Made by a program: the position numbers and the translations under genes. The notes beneath the pieces are model-generated. The model ran no database searches, had not been told where the DNA came from, and was given only the letters and a program-made list of their open reading frames with translations. A stretch of DNA of 64,000 nt from Candidatus Bipolaricaulota bacterium. Its GTDB lineage: Bacteria; Bipolaricaulota; Bipolaricaulia; RBG-16-55-9; DRXL01. Below are positions 22,907 to 31,843 of the stretch, one piece after another (positions within the stretch are counted from its first letter, which is position 1; each line of letters opens with the position of its first letter). Where the stretch lies: the NCBI GenBank assembly GCA_938091745.1, contig CALLJK010000011.1, positions 115,074 to 179,073 of the forward strand, written 5' to 3'.

Positions 22907-25837
22907 ATGCTGAAGAGGGCGTGTGCGGGGATTGCGCTCTTGCTCATGAGCGTTTTCATAGCTCTTGCTCAAGGGCAGCCCATCGAGCTGATCGCGCCGC
23001 CGCCACGCTCGGCCCTGCCCGGCGACATCGTCACGCTCACATTTGTCGCTGTGAATCGTGGGACGGCTCCAGACACATATCTCTTCTCTGTAACGGCCCC
23101 TGTGGGCTTTCAAACGATTGGCGCGGTGCCGCCGTTGACCATCGCGCCAGGGGCGCAAGAGCCGATCTTCGTCACCCTGCTCGTCTTGCAAGAGACGCCT
23201 GCGGGAACATATACGATCACCCTCGAAGCTGTCTCTCAGAGTGATCCCTCCGTCAGGGCGAGCGCCCAAACGACGATCACCGTCGAGAAGACCACAGGGG
23301 TGATCGTGCGAGCACCTGATCCCCAAGAAGTCGACCCCGGTAGCGAAGTGATTCTCACGTTCAGCGTCACCAACCGGGGCAATATTATAGACGCGTTTCG
23401 GCTTGACGCGTTCACGCCGCGCGGGTTTTCTACAAAAGTCGAGCCGGCTCTGGTCGAGCTGCTCCCCGGCGAGATGCGTTCGGTCTTGGTCAGTGTTAAG
23501 ATTCCTGAAGACATCCCCTCAGGTTTTGAGACAGTCACGCTGACGGCAGTTTCCCTGCGCACGGAAGGGGTACAATCCAGTGGCGCGACGACGCTCATCA
23601 TCTTGCCGCCCGAGGCTGCCAAAGTCCCCACGGCGCTCTATTTACTCGCCCCAGCTGAGTTTTCTGTTGGAGCCAATGTCGCTCTCAGCGGCACCACCCT
23701 GACCCCACTGATCTCGTTTCTCACCTATGCGACGCTGCCTGAAGAGCAACGCTTCAGCATAAAGATCACGATCTCTGATATAGCTAGATCGCAGATTCCC
23801 GGAGGCTTGCCCATCAGTGTGAAGGAGTTCCTCTTCACGTCGCAGCGAAGCACGTTCTTTGTGCATCTTGGGGATCTGCCGCAAGCGCCCTTGATGTACA
23901 ACGCGCTGCCGCGCCGCGGCGTCGAGCTAGGATTTACGAATTTCTTCTCGCTGATGGCAACTTTCGAAGACCAAGACGGAGATTTCACTCAAGAGCAGCG
24001 CGCAATGGCGCTGAACTTCAACGGGACGAGCCTGCGCGCCTCGCTGGCGCGGTTGAGTAACTCCGGGGCTAATCCTTATGCGCTCACGGCAGCGAGCTTC
24101 AGAAGCGGCGTGCTCTCTGCTGAGGGGGCCGTTGCTGAGGTGAGCGCGGGGCTACGACGCATGTTCTTCCTGCGCGCTGCCCCAGCATTCTTTGGGGTAA
24201 CCCTGGGCGGCGAGTATCTGCGCGTTGAGCCTAATTTTCCAAGCTTAATCAGCGTGCCCTCGGTCTTGGCTGATACCCAAATCTGGACGCTCTTCGGCAC
24301 TGGCTCCGTCAGAGCATTAGCGTTCACTGTACTGGTCTCCGGCAAGAGAACCGATCTCTTCAGTCAGCTCACCGTGCAAGAAGTCACCTCGATTACATCA
24401 CAAGGGCGATTGGTCGTACGGAGTTTTCTGCCGGGATGGCCCAGCGTCTTCTTCGATATAAAGTTCATCTCACGGCGTAGTAGCGATCCCCCGTTCCCAC
24501 TCATAAGCACCGACGAAGATATCAAATCCTTGACTATTGCTGACATCGCCAGTCCCGTCAGCTACATTTTGACTTTCCAGAGCAATCTCTTCCGTGATAA
24601 TCTCAATCCTGCCAATAACACTGATACGTTTGAGTTCACAAGCGCGCTCATCACGCGCCCTCTGTTTGGGCTGGAAGGGCTGTCACTCAGCCTGAGCGCC
24701 AAGGGCACCTTCCAAGTCGATCCCAATACAAACACGACGCTCGATCACCAAGTGGCGTTCATCGGCCGCGTGGCGTTCACGACTCCGCGGGTCTCTATGT
24801 TCTTGCTCATCGGGCTGAATAATAATCTGCTCTATCCGTTCTTCTCAAGCTATTTTGGTTCGTTCAGCGCCACGCTCTTTGGGCCGGTGAGCGCCTCATT
24901 TGCGTTTGCGTTCACCGAGCCGTCGTCGCTCAGCTTCAATATTGAAGTGCGCACGAAGTTCGCCATGCCCTTCGAGTCCGTGATTATCAGAGGGCGCGTC
25001 GAGGGCTATCTCTTCATTGATCTGAATAACAACGGCCAGCGCGACCCAGGCGAACCCGCCGTCAAGGACGCGCTCCTGCGCTTGGATACCCAATTGGCGC
25101 GCACCGACGCCCAGGGCTACTTCAGATTCCCACCCGTTGATCCCGGCACTTATAAAGTCGAGATCGCACGAGCGCCCTTGGGGTTAGTGCCCACAGTCCC
25201 CATGCCGATCCCCGTGACAGTCGCCATCGGGCAGATAGTCACTCTCGAGATCCCCATGCGCTCGGTGGGCATCATTCGCGGGCGGGTCTTCGACGATAAG
25301 AACCGCAACGGCCAACCTGACCCCGATGAACCCGGCCTAACCAACGTGCGCGTCTTTGCCGTGGGCACGACAAGCGCCGAGACGCGCTCCAGCGCCACTG
25401 GGCAGTACGTCTTACAAGTGCCGCCGGGCACCTACACGGTGACGCTCGACCGCACGACCCTGCCCAAGCGCTATGAGCCGACGACGCCGCTCAGCGTGAC
25501 CGTCACGGTGCAGACCGGCCAGATGGTGACTATAGATTTTGGCGCATACGAAGTCCCACGACCCGTGCTCTTCGCGCCGATAGCTGACTTCACGTTCACC
25601 CCAGCACAACCAAGAGTCGGCGAGAAGGTAACGTTCGACGCATCGGCGTCGACAGACAGCGACGGCCAGATCGTGCGCTACGAGTGGGACTTCAATAGCG
25701 ACGGCAAACCCGACGCCGTGGGTAAGATCGTCGAGTGGGTCTTCACGAACGCCGGTAGCTTCCCTGTGAAGCTTACAGTCACGGATAACGACGATCTGCA
25801 GAATTCTGTGACGAAGGTCGTCCCCGTGCGGCCATGA
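22907..25837 (+). CDS. Usher-like outer-membrane protein with NEW3, SdrD-B-like and PKD domains
   Basis: 976 residues, AAGGAGG before the ATG. Layout: signal peptide (1-21), two NEW3-like beta domains (about 25-125 and 128-215), and a long region of amphipathic strands (about 240-690) consistent with a large outer-membrane barrel. Two collagen-B/SdrD-like repeats follow (GYLFIDLNNNGQRDPGEP near 700; GRVFDDKNRNGQPDPDEP near 790), then a C-terminal PKD domain (ASASTDSDGQIVRYEWDFN). A barrel followed by small beta-sandwich domains is the usher plan, but no classical usher signature is evident. Its stop overlaps the next start (ATGA). Confidence 0.6.
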   Translation: MLKRACAGIALLLMSVFIALAQGQPIELIAPPPRSALPGDIVTLTFVAVNRGTAPDTYLFSVTAPVGFQTIGAVPPLTIAPGAQEPIFVTLLVLQETPAGTYTITLEAVSQSDPSVRASAQTTITVEKTTGVIVRAPDPQEVDPGSEVILTFSVTNRGNIIDAFRLDAFTPRGFSTKVEPALVELLPGEMRSVLVSVKIPEDIPSGFETVTLTAVSLRTEGVQSSGATTLIILPPEAAKVPTALYLLAPAEFSVGANVALSGTTLTPLISFLTYATLPEEQRFSIKITISDIARSQIPGGLPISVKEFLFTSQRSTFFVHLGDLPQAPLMYNALPRRGVELGFTNFFSLMATFEDQDGDFTQEQRAMALNFNGTSLRASLARLSNSGANPYALTAASFRSGVLSAEGAVAEVSAGLRRMFFLRAAPAFFGVTLGGEYLRVEPNFPSLISVPSVLADTQIWTLFGTGSVRALAFTVLVSGKRTDLFSQLTVQEVTSITSQGRLVVRSFLPGWPSVFFDIKFISRRSSDPPFPLISTDEDIKSLTIADIASPVSYILTFQSNLFRDNLNPANNTDTFEFTSALITRPLFGLEGLSLSLSAKGTFQVDPNTNTTLDHQVAFIGRVAFTTPRVSMFLLIGLNNNLLYPFFSSYFGSFSATLFGPVSASFAFAFTEPSSLSFNIEVRTKFAMPFESVIIRGRVEGYLFIDLNNNGQRDPGEPAVKDALLRLDTQLARTDAQGYFRFPPVDPGTYKVEIARAPLGLVPTVPMPIPVTVAIGQIVTLEIPMRSVGIIRGRVFDDKNRNGQPDPDEPGLTNVRVFAVGTTSAETRSSATGQYVLQVPPGTYTVTLDRTTLPKRYEPTTPLSVTVTVQTGQMVTIDFGAYEVPRPVLFAPIADFTFTPAQPRVGEKVTFDASASTDSDGQIVRYEWDFNSDGKPDAVGKIVEWVFTNAGSFPVKLTVTDNDDLQNSVTKVVPVRP

Positions 25838-26562
25838 CAAGACGTCTTCTCGTTGGGGCGATCATTCTCATTCTGATCGCACTTGGCGCTCTGTGGGCTT
25901 GGGAGAGATTTTCTGTCAAATACGAAGAGAGCTTCGGCCCAGTAAAACTCTCCCCGGCAAAGACGACAGTGCCGGGCGATCCCGACGATTTTGTGACGCT
26001 TGTCTTCACCCTGCACAATCTGAGCGACCAAGAACGTTCTTACGAACTGCACGCTGAAATCCCATCGGGCTGGACGCTGCTCGAAAAGCTTCTGAACGTC
26101 ACTGTTGGCCCTCACGCCCAGCACGAAATTTTTCTCACTCTGCAGATTCCGCCGGGGACGCCGCCAGGACGCTCTATGCTCGCTCTTCGTGCCCAGAGCA
26201 ATTCTGAGTTCGCTCTCGGGCGAACGCAGATTGTCGTGCGCGCCCGCGAGCGCCTCAAGCTCGCGCTTGCCTCCCCAGATCTGATCGTCCACCCTAACGA
26301 AGAAAAGAAGCTCTTACTGACCGTGACCAACCGTGGGAACGTGTCAGCTCGCGTTTCTCTCGCCGTGACGGCGGCGCCGGTGGGCTGGCAGTTTCAGCTC
26401 CGGGAAAGCTCTATGAGCCTTAGGCCAGAGGAAAGCAAGCTCATTGAGCTGCGGGTCAAACCCTTGGCCGACGCAGCGCTCGCGCCGGGACGGTTCACAG
26501 TACAAGCGACGTCTCGTTTCGCGCGCGACGAGTTCTCTTTTACAATTGTGCTTGTGCCCTAG
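25834..26562 (+). CDS. Membrane-anchored NEW3-domain protein
   Basis: 242 residues. One N-terminal transmembrane helix (LLVGAIILILIALGALWAW) anchors two NEW3-like beta domains (about 35-130 and 140-240; each has a NLSD- or NRGN-type turn and a PPG/APGR loop). These are the same fold type as the N-terminus of the usher-like protein. Translation is coupled to that gene by a 4-base overlap. It may guide subunits in the periplasm. Function is inferred only from context. Confidence 0.65.
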   Translation: MTRRLLVGAIILILIALGALWAWERFSVKYEESFGPVKLSPAKTTVPGDPDDFVTLVFTLHNLSDQERSYELHAEIPSGWTLLEKLLNVTVGPHAQHEIFLTLQIPPGTPPGRSMLALRAQSNSEFALGRTQIVVRARERLKLALASPDLIVHPNEEKKLLLTVTNRGNVSARVSLAVTAAPVGWQFQLRESSMSLRPEESKLIELRVKPLADAALAPGRFTVQATSRFARDEFSFTIVLVP

Positions 26563-26570
26563 GGCCCCCG

Positions 26571-26599
26571 TTGAATCTCCCCCCTGAAAGTGCTAGAAT
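26571..26599 (+). promoter_or_regulatory. ftsH promoter
   Basis: TTGAAT (26571-26576), 17-base spacer, TAGAAT (26594-26599). Confidence 0.65.
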
Positions 26600-26633
26600 G
26601 AAGCTGAGCGTATTGTGACGAGGAGGATGTAGG

Positions 26634-28811
26634 TTGTTCCCCAATGACGACGAACAACAGAGACGGATCCGCAATCTTCGGAATATCGCATTGGTGATCA
26701 TTGTGGTGATCTTCTCTGTAATCTTATTGCAGGCGTTTTTCGGAAGCCCTGATTCTGCGGAGAAGCAGATCCGGTACTCGGAATTTCTCGCATTGCTGCA
26801 AGCAGGCCAAGTGACAACAGTGACTATTAAAGGGACGTCGCTGGCGACTATCCTTGGGCGTGTGCGTCCGCCGAGCGCCCTTGCAGAGAACCCTCAGCTC
26901 GCGGAGCTCGAGGGGCGCCGCAGTCAAGAGCAACAGCGTAAAGAGAAGATCGAGGCATTACTAAAGTATCAGGGTCGGCGCTTGGCATGGATTGAAGCAT
27001 TGCGCTCGGAGCTTCCCCCGCAAGCGCTGGCAGCAGCCCCGGTAATCCAACGCCAGCTCAGTGGGCTTGCCCTGCGCCATGCCGAAGTCGAACGCTCTGT
27101 AGAAGCTCTTGCGCAGGCGCGGAAGGAGAAAGCCGATGAGATCAGTGCTCTCATGCAGGGGATCTTAGGGAAGGCTGAGCGCTTCCGCACAGAAGCCGTC
27201 CTCAGTGACCTTTTGTTAGAAGAGCTGAGAAAGAACAAGGTGGACGTAAGCTTTGAGGGAGCTGGGGACTCGTCGTGGGTCTTTTCGGTCTTGCTCTCGC
27301 TGCTCCCGTTCTTTATTATCTTATTGCTCTGGTACGGGATGATGCGGCGGATGCAAGGCGAAGGCAGCAGTGCGTTAAACTTTGGGCGCAGCCAAGCCAA
27401 ATTAGTGACAAAAGAGTACTCACGCGTCACGTTCGATGACGTCGCGGGCATCGACGAAGTGAAAGAAGAAGTCCAAGAGATCGTAGACTATCTCAAAGAC
27501 CCGCAGAAGTTCACGCGCATCGGCGCACAGATCCCCAAAGGAGTGCTCTTAGTGGGCCCGCCAGGGACGGGCAAGACACTCTTAGCACGCGCGATCGCCG
27601 GTGAAGCCGACGTGCCGTTCTTCTCGATCTCTGGTTCAGACTTCGTCGAGATGTTTGTGGGCGTCGGTGCCGCTCGCGTGAGAGATCTCTTCAGAAGGGC
27701 CAAAGAAGAGGGCAAGGGCAAGCGCGGCGTGATCATCTTCATTGACGAGATCGACGCCGTCGGAAGAAAGAGAGGCGCAGGCATCGGCGGTGGTCACGAC
27801 GAACGCGAGCAGACTTTAAATCAATTGCTCTCTGAGATGGACGGCTTCGACAAGAACGAGCATGTCATTATTCTCGCGGCGACCAACAGGCCCGACATTC
27901 TCGACCCAGCGCTGCTGCGTCCCGGGCGGTTTGATAGAAAGATCACGGTGCCGCCGCCGGACTCTAAGGGCCGCGAGGCTATTTTGAAAGTCCACACGCG
28001 CAACAAGAAGCTCGGCCCCGATGTCGACCTCAAAGTGTTAGCGCGGCGCACTCCGGGGTTTGTCGGCGCAGACTTAGAGAATTTGTGCAACGAAGCGGCG
28101 CTCTTGGCCGCGCGGCGCAACAAAGAGTTTATCGACATGAAGGACTTCGAAGACGCCATAGACAGAGTGATCGCGGGGATCGAGCGCAAGGGGAGACTCT
28201 TGAGCGAAGAAGAAAAAGTCAAGATTGCGTATCACGAGGCGGGACACGCCCTGCTGGGCAAGCTGCTGCCTAAGGCCGACCCCGTTCATAGAATCTCGAT
28301 TGTCCCGCGTGGGGAAGCGTTGGGGTATACGTTACAGCTCCCGCTGAACGATAAGTATCTCTTCACGAAAGAAGAACTATTAGACCGCATGACGGGGATC
28401 TTAGGCGGACGCGCCGCGGAAGAGATCGTCTTTGGCGAGATCTCGACGGGCGCGTATGACGACCTCAAGAAAGCTACGGAGATCGCCAAGCGCATGGTGG
28501 TCAGCTACGGGATGAGCGAGCGCGTCGGCCCCATGAATCTGGGCCAAGAGAACGGTAACGTCTTCTTGGGGGTCGACTTAGTTCTGAATCGTGAGCACAG
28601 CGAGAAGATGTCAGCGCTTGTCGACGAAGAGATCAAGAGCATCATCGAGTCATGCTACAAGCGCGCAAAGGAGCTCCTGCAGCGCAATCTCCAAGCCCTG
28701 CACAAGCTCGCCAAGAGGCTCTTAGAAGTCGAGGTCTTAGAAGGCGAGCAGCTCGACGCGCTCTTGAAAGACTCGCTGGTGCCCCCCTCTCCAGCGCCAC
28801 AGTGGGCTTAA
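26634..28811 (+). CDS. ftsH: ATP-dependent zinc metalloprotease FtsH with an enlarged extracytoplasmic domain
   Basis: 725 residues from TTG 26634; AGGAGG lies 7 bases upstream and the nearby ATG is followed at once by a stop. Two membrane helices (about 17-36 and 215-236) flank an extracytoplasmic segment. The AAA domain follows with Walker A GPPGTGKT (308-315), IIFIDEID and the zinc site HEAGH (about 534-538). It degrades membrane and regulatory proteins. The extracytoplasmic part is about 178 residues instead of the usual roughly 75. The excess (about 80-190) is charged and helical, so probably a coiled coil. Confidence 0.95.
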   Translation: MFPNDDEQQRRIRNLRNIALVIIVVIFSVILLQAFFGSPDSAEKQIRYSEFLALLQAGQVTTVTIKGTSLATILGRVRPPSALAENPQLAELEGRRSQEQQRKEKIEALLKYQGRRLAWIEALRSELPPQALAAAPVIQRQLSGLALRHAEVERSVEALAQARKEKADEISALMQGILGKAERFRTEAVLSDLLLEELRKNKVDVSFEGAGDSSWVFSVLLSLLPFFIILLLWYGMMRRMQGEGSSALNFGRSQAKLVTKEYSRVTFDDVAGIDEVKEEVQEIVDYLKDPQKFTRIGAQIPKGVLLVGPPGTGKTLLARAIAGEADVPFFSISGSDFVEMFVGVGAARVRDLFRRAKEEGKGKRGVIIFIDEIDAVGRKRGAGIGGGHDEREQTLNQLLSEMDGFDKNEHVIILAATNRPDILDPALLRPGRFDRKITVPPPDSKGREAILKVHTRNKKLGPDVDLKVLARRTPGFVGADLENLCNEAALLAARRNKEFIDMKDFEDAIDRVIAGIERKGRLLSEEEKVKIAYHEAGHALLGKLLPKADPVHRISIVPRGEALGYTLQLPLNDKYLFTKEELLDRMTGILGGRAAEEIVFGEISTGAYDDLKKATEIAKRMVVSYGMSERVGPMNLGQENGNVFLGVDLVLNREHSEKMSALVDEEIKSIIESCYKRAKELLQRNLQALHKLAKRLLEVEVLEGEQLDALLKDSLVPPSPAPQWA

Positions 28812-28817
28812 AGCTCG

Positions 28818-30056
28818 ATGCCAGCCATCAGCAAACGTATAGCACTCTTGGGTTCGACCGGCTCGATTGGGACGCAGACGCTCGCTGTGATCGAAGCTCT
28901 CAATCGAGCCGGACATAATTTCTCTGTCGTGACTCTTGCCGCGGGCCAGAACTTAGAACTCCTAGCAGCCCAAGCCGAGCGCTTCCAACCCGCGCTGATC
29001 GCCATCAGACGTGCGAAAGATCTGGGCAGACTCAGGCAGCTCTTGGGGACTTCATGGAATGGCGAGATCGTTGTAGGTGAGGAGGGACTGCTCGCAGCGG
29101 CGACACATCCGCAAGCTGACTTGGTCGTCAACGCCTTGGTCGGCGCGGTGGGGCTGATCCCAACGTTAGAAGCCCTCAAAGCGAAGAAAACCCTCGCGCT
29201 GGCAAATAAAGAGTCGCTGGTCATCGGGGGGCATCTGGTCAAAGACCTAGCCCCCCAACCCCCTTCCCTGAAGGGAAGGGGGAGTTCCCCTCCCTCTTTA
29301 GGGGAGGGGCAGCAAGGGGAGAGGTCCATCATCATCCCTATAGATAGCGAGCACAGCGCGCTCTTTCAGCTCCTGCAGCCCTTGGGGAGGGACGAGATCG
29401 CGAGAATTCTCTTGACGGCCTCGGGTGGGCCATTTCGTACACGCCCGCTCGACTCCTTCGCCCAGATCACCGTAGCAGAAGCCCTGCAACACCCGACGTG
29501 GCAGATGGGCAAGCGCGTCACGATAGATTCAGCGACGCTCGTCAATAAAGCGTTCGAAGTCATTGAAGCTCATTGGCTCTTCGATCTGCCCTACGAGAAG
29601 ATCTCTGTATTGATTCACCCGCAGAGCGTTGTACACGGCTTGGTCGAGCTGGTAGACGGAAGCATGCTCGCCCATCTGGGCATAACAGATATGAAACTGC
29701 CCATTCAGTATGCGCTCACCTACCCCGAGCGCATCCCATCTGCGGTCGGGCGCTTGGACTTAGTGAAGCAAAAATTAGAATTTGCGCCGGTGGGGCAGGA
29801 ACGGTATCCTGCGTTCTGGCTGGTGTGTGAAGCCGGGCGTCGTGGGGGAACGTTTCCGGCAGTAGCTAACGCTGCTGATGAAGTCTTTGTGCAGAGATTC
29901 TTAAACAACGAGATCTCGTTTGTGGGGATCGCGCACGGGCTGGAGCGAGTGCTTTCTGAGCACATAAGCACGCCTGATCCCAGCGTCGAAGAGATTTTTG
30001 AAGCCGATCGGTGGGCGCGCCAGCGCGCTAGCGAGATCGCCCACGACGTGATATGA
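28818..30056 (+). CDS. dxr: 1-deoxy-D-xylulose 5-phosphate reductoisomerase
   Basis: 412 residues, slightly long. It catalyses the committed step to MEP in isoprenoid synthesis using NADPH. The N-terminal LLGSTGSIGTQTL nucleotide motif, NKESLVI, PIDSEHSALFQ and the substrate loop TASGGPFRT are present. Between HLVKDL and SIIIPIDSEHS there is an extra stretch of about 25 residues rich in Pro, Gly and Ser, encoded by a palindromic repeat (29251-29326). It lies between conserved blocks where a surface loop is expected. It starts 6 bases after ftsH, so it is probably cotranscribed. Confidence 0.95.
   Translation: MPAISKRIALLGSTGSIGTQTLAVIEALNRAGHNFSVVTLAAGQNLELLAAQAERFQPALIAIRRAKDLGRLRQLLGTSWNGEIVVGEEGLLAAATHPQADLVVNALVGAVGLIPTLEALKAKKTLALANKESLVIGGHLVKDLAPQPPSLKGRGSSPPSLGEGQQGERSIIIPIDSEHSALFQLLQPLGRDEIARILLTASGGPFRTRPLDSFAQITVAEALQHPTWQMGKRVTIDSATLVNKAFEVIEAHWLFDLPYEKISVLIHPQSVVHGLVELVDGSMLAHLGITDMKLPIQYALTYPERIPSAVGRLDLVKQKLEFAPVGQERYPAFWLVCEAGRRGGTFPAVANAADEVFVQRFLNNEISFVGIAHGLERVLSEHISTPDPSVEEIFEADRWARQRASEIAHDVI
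29251..29326. repeat. Palindromic repeat inserted in frame within dxr
   Basis: Two consecutive hairpins: CCCCCTTCCC/GGGAAGGGGG (29259-29282) and CCCCTCCC/GGGAGGGG (29287-29309), followed by AAGGGGAGAGG. The C/G-rich composition contrasts with the surrounding dxr codons and resembles the intergenic family C repeats. The frame is kept; it encodes APQPPSLKGRG, then SPPSLGEGQQGE. Confidence 0.8.
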
Positions 30057-30081
30057 TAGACAATACTAAAAGGAGCAGAGT

Positions 30082-31269
30082 ATGGAGAACGCGCGAAAAT
30101 GGTTTTCCGTTTCGGCTGTGTTGTTGCTGCTTCTGGTCTTCATTGTGGCCTTCACAAACTACAACCAGGAATGGAAGCGCTACCAACGAGCGTATCTGAC
30201 CAAAGTGCTCACGGATAAAGCCCAAGCTGAAAAGGGCGCGCTCTCGCTCTTTGATCGGATCGCTATCGCTATAAGCGCTGAAACCAACCTTCAGATTAAG
30301 AAGGTCGTCACCGAAGTAGGCCGCAGCGCTGATCTGTGCATGACCTGCCATGCCAACGTCGGCGTGCCAGGGTTTACTCACGAGCCTCTGAAAGATTTGC
30401 TGGAGACTCACAAGAATATAAGAATTATCGAGCAGTTGCCGTTCGACCAAGTAGGATGCACCTCGTGTCACGGGGGGGATTCGTTAGCGCTCAGCTCGGA
30501 GCTGGCCCATCACGAGATGCGTACTCGTTTTGCCCAGATCTTCGAGGAGTCTATAGAGAAGTTGCGCTCGGAGCGCTGGGCCGAGCGCCAGCGCGGAATT
30601 GAACGGATTCGATGGATGACCGCTAAAGATTTTGGGTTCGTCTTTAACGCTCCTAAAGAGAAGCGTGAGGAAGCGATCGAGCGCATTCTCGCGTGGTGGA
30701 AACTCCATAAAGACACGTTCCTCGTCGAGGGCTTTGGGGAGCGCAGCTCGCCGTTTCGCACGGAAAACCCCCAAGCCAAAGTGATCGAGGCCCGCACCGA
30801 CGTCTCAGTTGCGGGCGAACCGTTGCAGTTTGTCGGCTCGGCCACGTGCGTGGCCTGCCACGCTCACCCAGAGATCAGCGATGTCTATATCTCTGAGTCG
30901 AGCAAGCGCCACGTCGAGATCTGGTTCCGCCCAGAGTTTATGACGAGCAAGAATATCGAAGAGTTCAAAGATCATCCGTTCATAGACGAACAGACCTTAA
31001 AGACAATAGACGTGACCTGTGAGGCGTGCCATGGCCCGGGGAGTGAGTACACGAAGCTGATGCAGAAGGGGATGGCGCTCGAAGCTGCCGGCCAGAGCGT
31101 CGAAGCCGCAGCGCTCATCGGCAAGGCGAAAGAGATCGGGCGGGCCAACGCCAGACAGAATATCAGCGAGCACGACCCGGCTACGGGGTACTCGCGCGTC
31201 TGGGCGATCTTTGAAAGACTCATTGAGAAAGCGTTGGCTGCGCAGGGCCAGAACCGCCCTACAGAGTAA
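30082..31269 (+). CDS. Membrane-anchored tetraheme cytochrome c
   Basis: 395 residues. An N-terminal helix (about 9-25) anchors an extracytoplasmic protein with four CXXCH heme sites: C86-H90, C126-H130, C256-H260 and C313-H317. A helical region (about 150-215) lies between the two pairs. The heme pattern fits the broad cytochrome c554-like/NapC-like multiheme group, but I cannot name the exact family. AAGGAG precedes the ATG. It could exchange electrons with the quinol-oxidising complex encoded at 33.8-41.5 kb. That link is inferred. Confidence 0.85.
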   Translation: MENARKWFSVSAVLLLLLVFIVAFTNYNQEWKRYQRAYLTKVLTDKAQAEKGALSLFDRIAIAISAETNLQIKKVVTEVGRSADLCMTCHANVGVPGFTHEPLKDLLETHKNIRIIEQLPFDQVGCTSCHGGDSLALSSELAHHEMRTRFAQIFEESIEKLRSERWAERQRGIERIRWMTAKDFGFVFNAPKEKREEAIERILAWWKLHKDTFLVEGFGERSSPFRTENPQAKVIEARTDVSVAGEPLQFVGSATCVACHAHPEISDVYISESSKRHVEIWFRPEFMTSKNIEEFKDHPFIDEQTLKTIDVTCEACHGPGSEYTKLMQKGMALEAAGQSVEAAALIGKAKEIGRANARQNISEHDPATGYSRVWAIFERLIEKALAAQGQNRPTE

Positions 31270-31275
31270 ATCAAC

Positions 31276-31340
31276 AGGCCCTCACCCCTTCCCCTCTCCC
31301 TCGGAGGGGAGAGGGTGAGAGGGGTCTGGGGTGAGGACCT
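31276..31340. repeat. CCCCTCTCCC/GGGGAGAGGG repeat (family C)
   Basis: CCCTCACC, then CCCCTCTCCCTC paired with GAGGGGAGAGGG, then TGAGAGGGGTCTGGGGTGAGG. It is a C/G-rich palindrome directly after the cytochrome c stop and just before the rrf2 promoter. Same family as 3145-3189. Confidence 0.7.
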
Positions 31341-31349
31341 CTGGGAGAG

Positions 31350-31378
31350 TTGACTTTCAGTTTAGTCTCTTCTACAAT
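31350..31378 (+). promoter_or_regulatory. Promoter of the rrf2-mrp operon
   Basis: TTGACT (31350-31355), 17-base spacer, TACAAT (31373-31378). Confidence 0.75.
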
Positions 31379-31385
31379 GAAGTCA

Positions 31386-31398
31386 GAGTATTTTACTC
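31386..31398 (+). promoter_or_regulatory. Candidate Rrf2 operator
   Basis: Perfect inverted repeat GAGTA-TTT-TACTC located right at the predicted transcription start and 20 bases before the rrf2 ATG. This position suits autorepression by the Rrf2 protein encoded directly downstream. Confidence 0.5.
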
Positions 31399-31417
31399 GG
31401 ATTTTGGGGTGTCTCCT

Positions 31418-31843
31418 ATGAAAGTAACACGCAAGAGCGATTACGGTCTGCGGGCCTTGTGCACCCTGGCACGCCAGTACAACGGAGATCCCGTCTCGAT
31501 TGGGCAGCTCTCCGCGGAGCACAAGATCCCTGAACCGTTCTTGGAGAAGATCATGCAGGAGCTGCGCGAGCATGGTTTAGTCGAAGCGACCCACGGGCGC
31601 GGTGGCGGGTATCTGCTCAAAAAGCGCCCCTCGCACATCTCGCTACGCGAGATCGTGCACGCCCTCGACGGCCCCATCGCGCTCGTGACCTGCCTCGATC
31701 CCGGATTAAAATGCTCCATTGAAGAGGGCTGCCCCACCAGTCCCATCTGGGAGATCGTTAACGAGAAGCTCGAAGAATATCTGGCATCGCTCACGCTGAG
31801 CGATGTCATGAGCATACAAGAGCGAGAGAAGGTCCCATCATGA
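31418..31843 (+). CDS. Rrf2/IscR-family transcriptional regulator
   Basis: 141 residues. The N-terminal winged helix (KVTRKSDYGLRALCTLA, then GGGYLLKKRP wing) is typical of Rrf2. Three cysteines in TCLDPGLKCSIEEGC match the Fe-S ligand cluster of IscR-like members (spacing C-x6-C-x5-C). ATG 31418 gives the canonical MKVTRKSDYGLRAL start; the longer frame runs through the promoter. It heads an operon with mrp, a DUF59 gene and a cysteine-rich gene, so it probably senses Fe-S status. Confidence 0.9.
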   Translation: MKVTRKSDYGLRALCTLARQYNGDPVSIGQLSAEHKIPEPFLEKIMQELREHGLVEATHGRGGGYLLKKRPSHISLREIVHALDGPIALVTCLDPGLKCSIEEGCPTSPIWEIVNEKLEEYLASLTLSDVMSIQEREKVPS

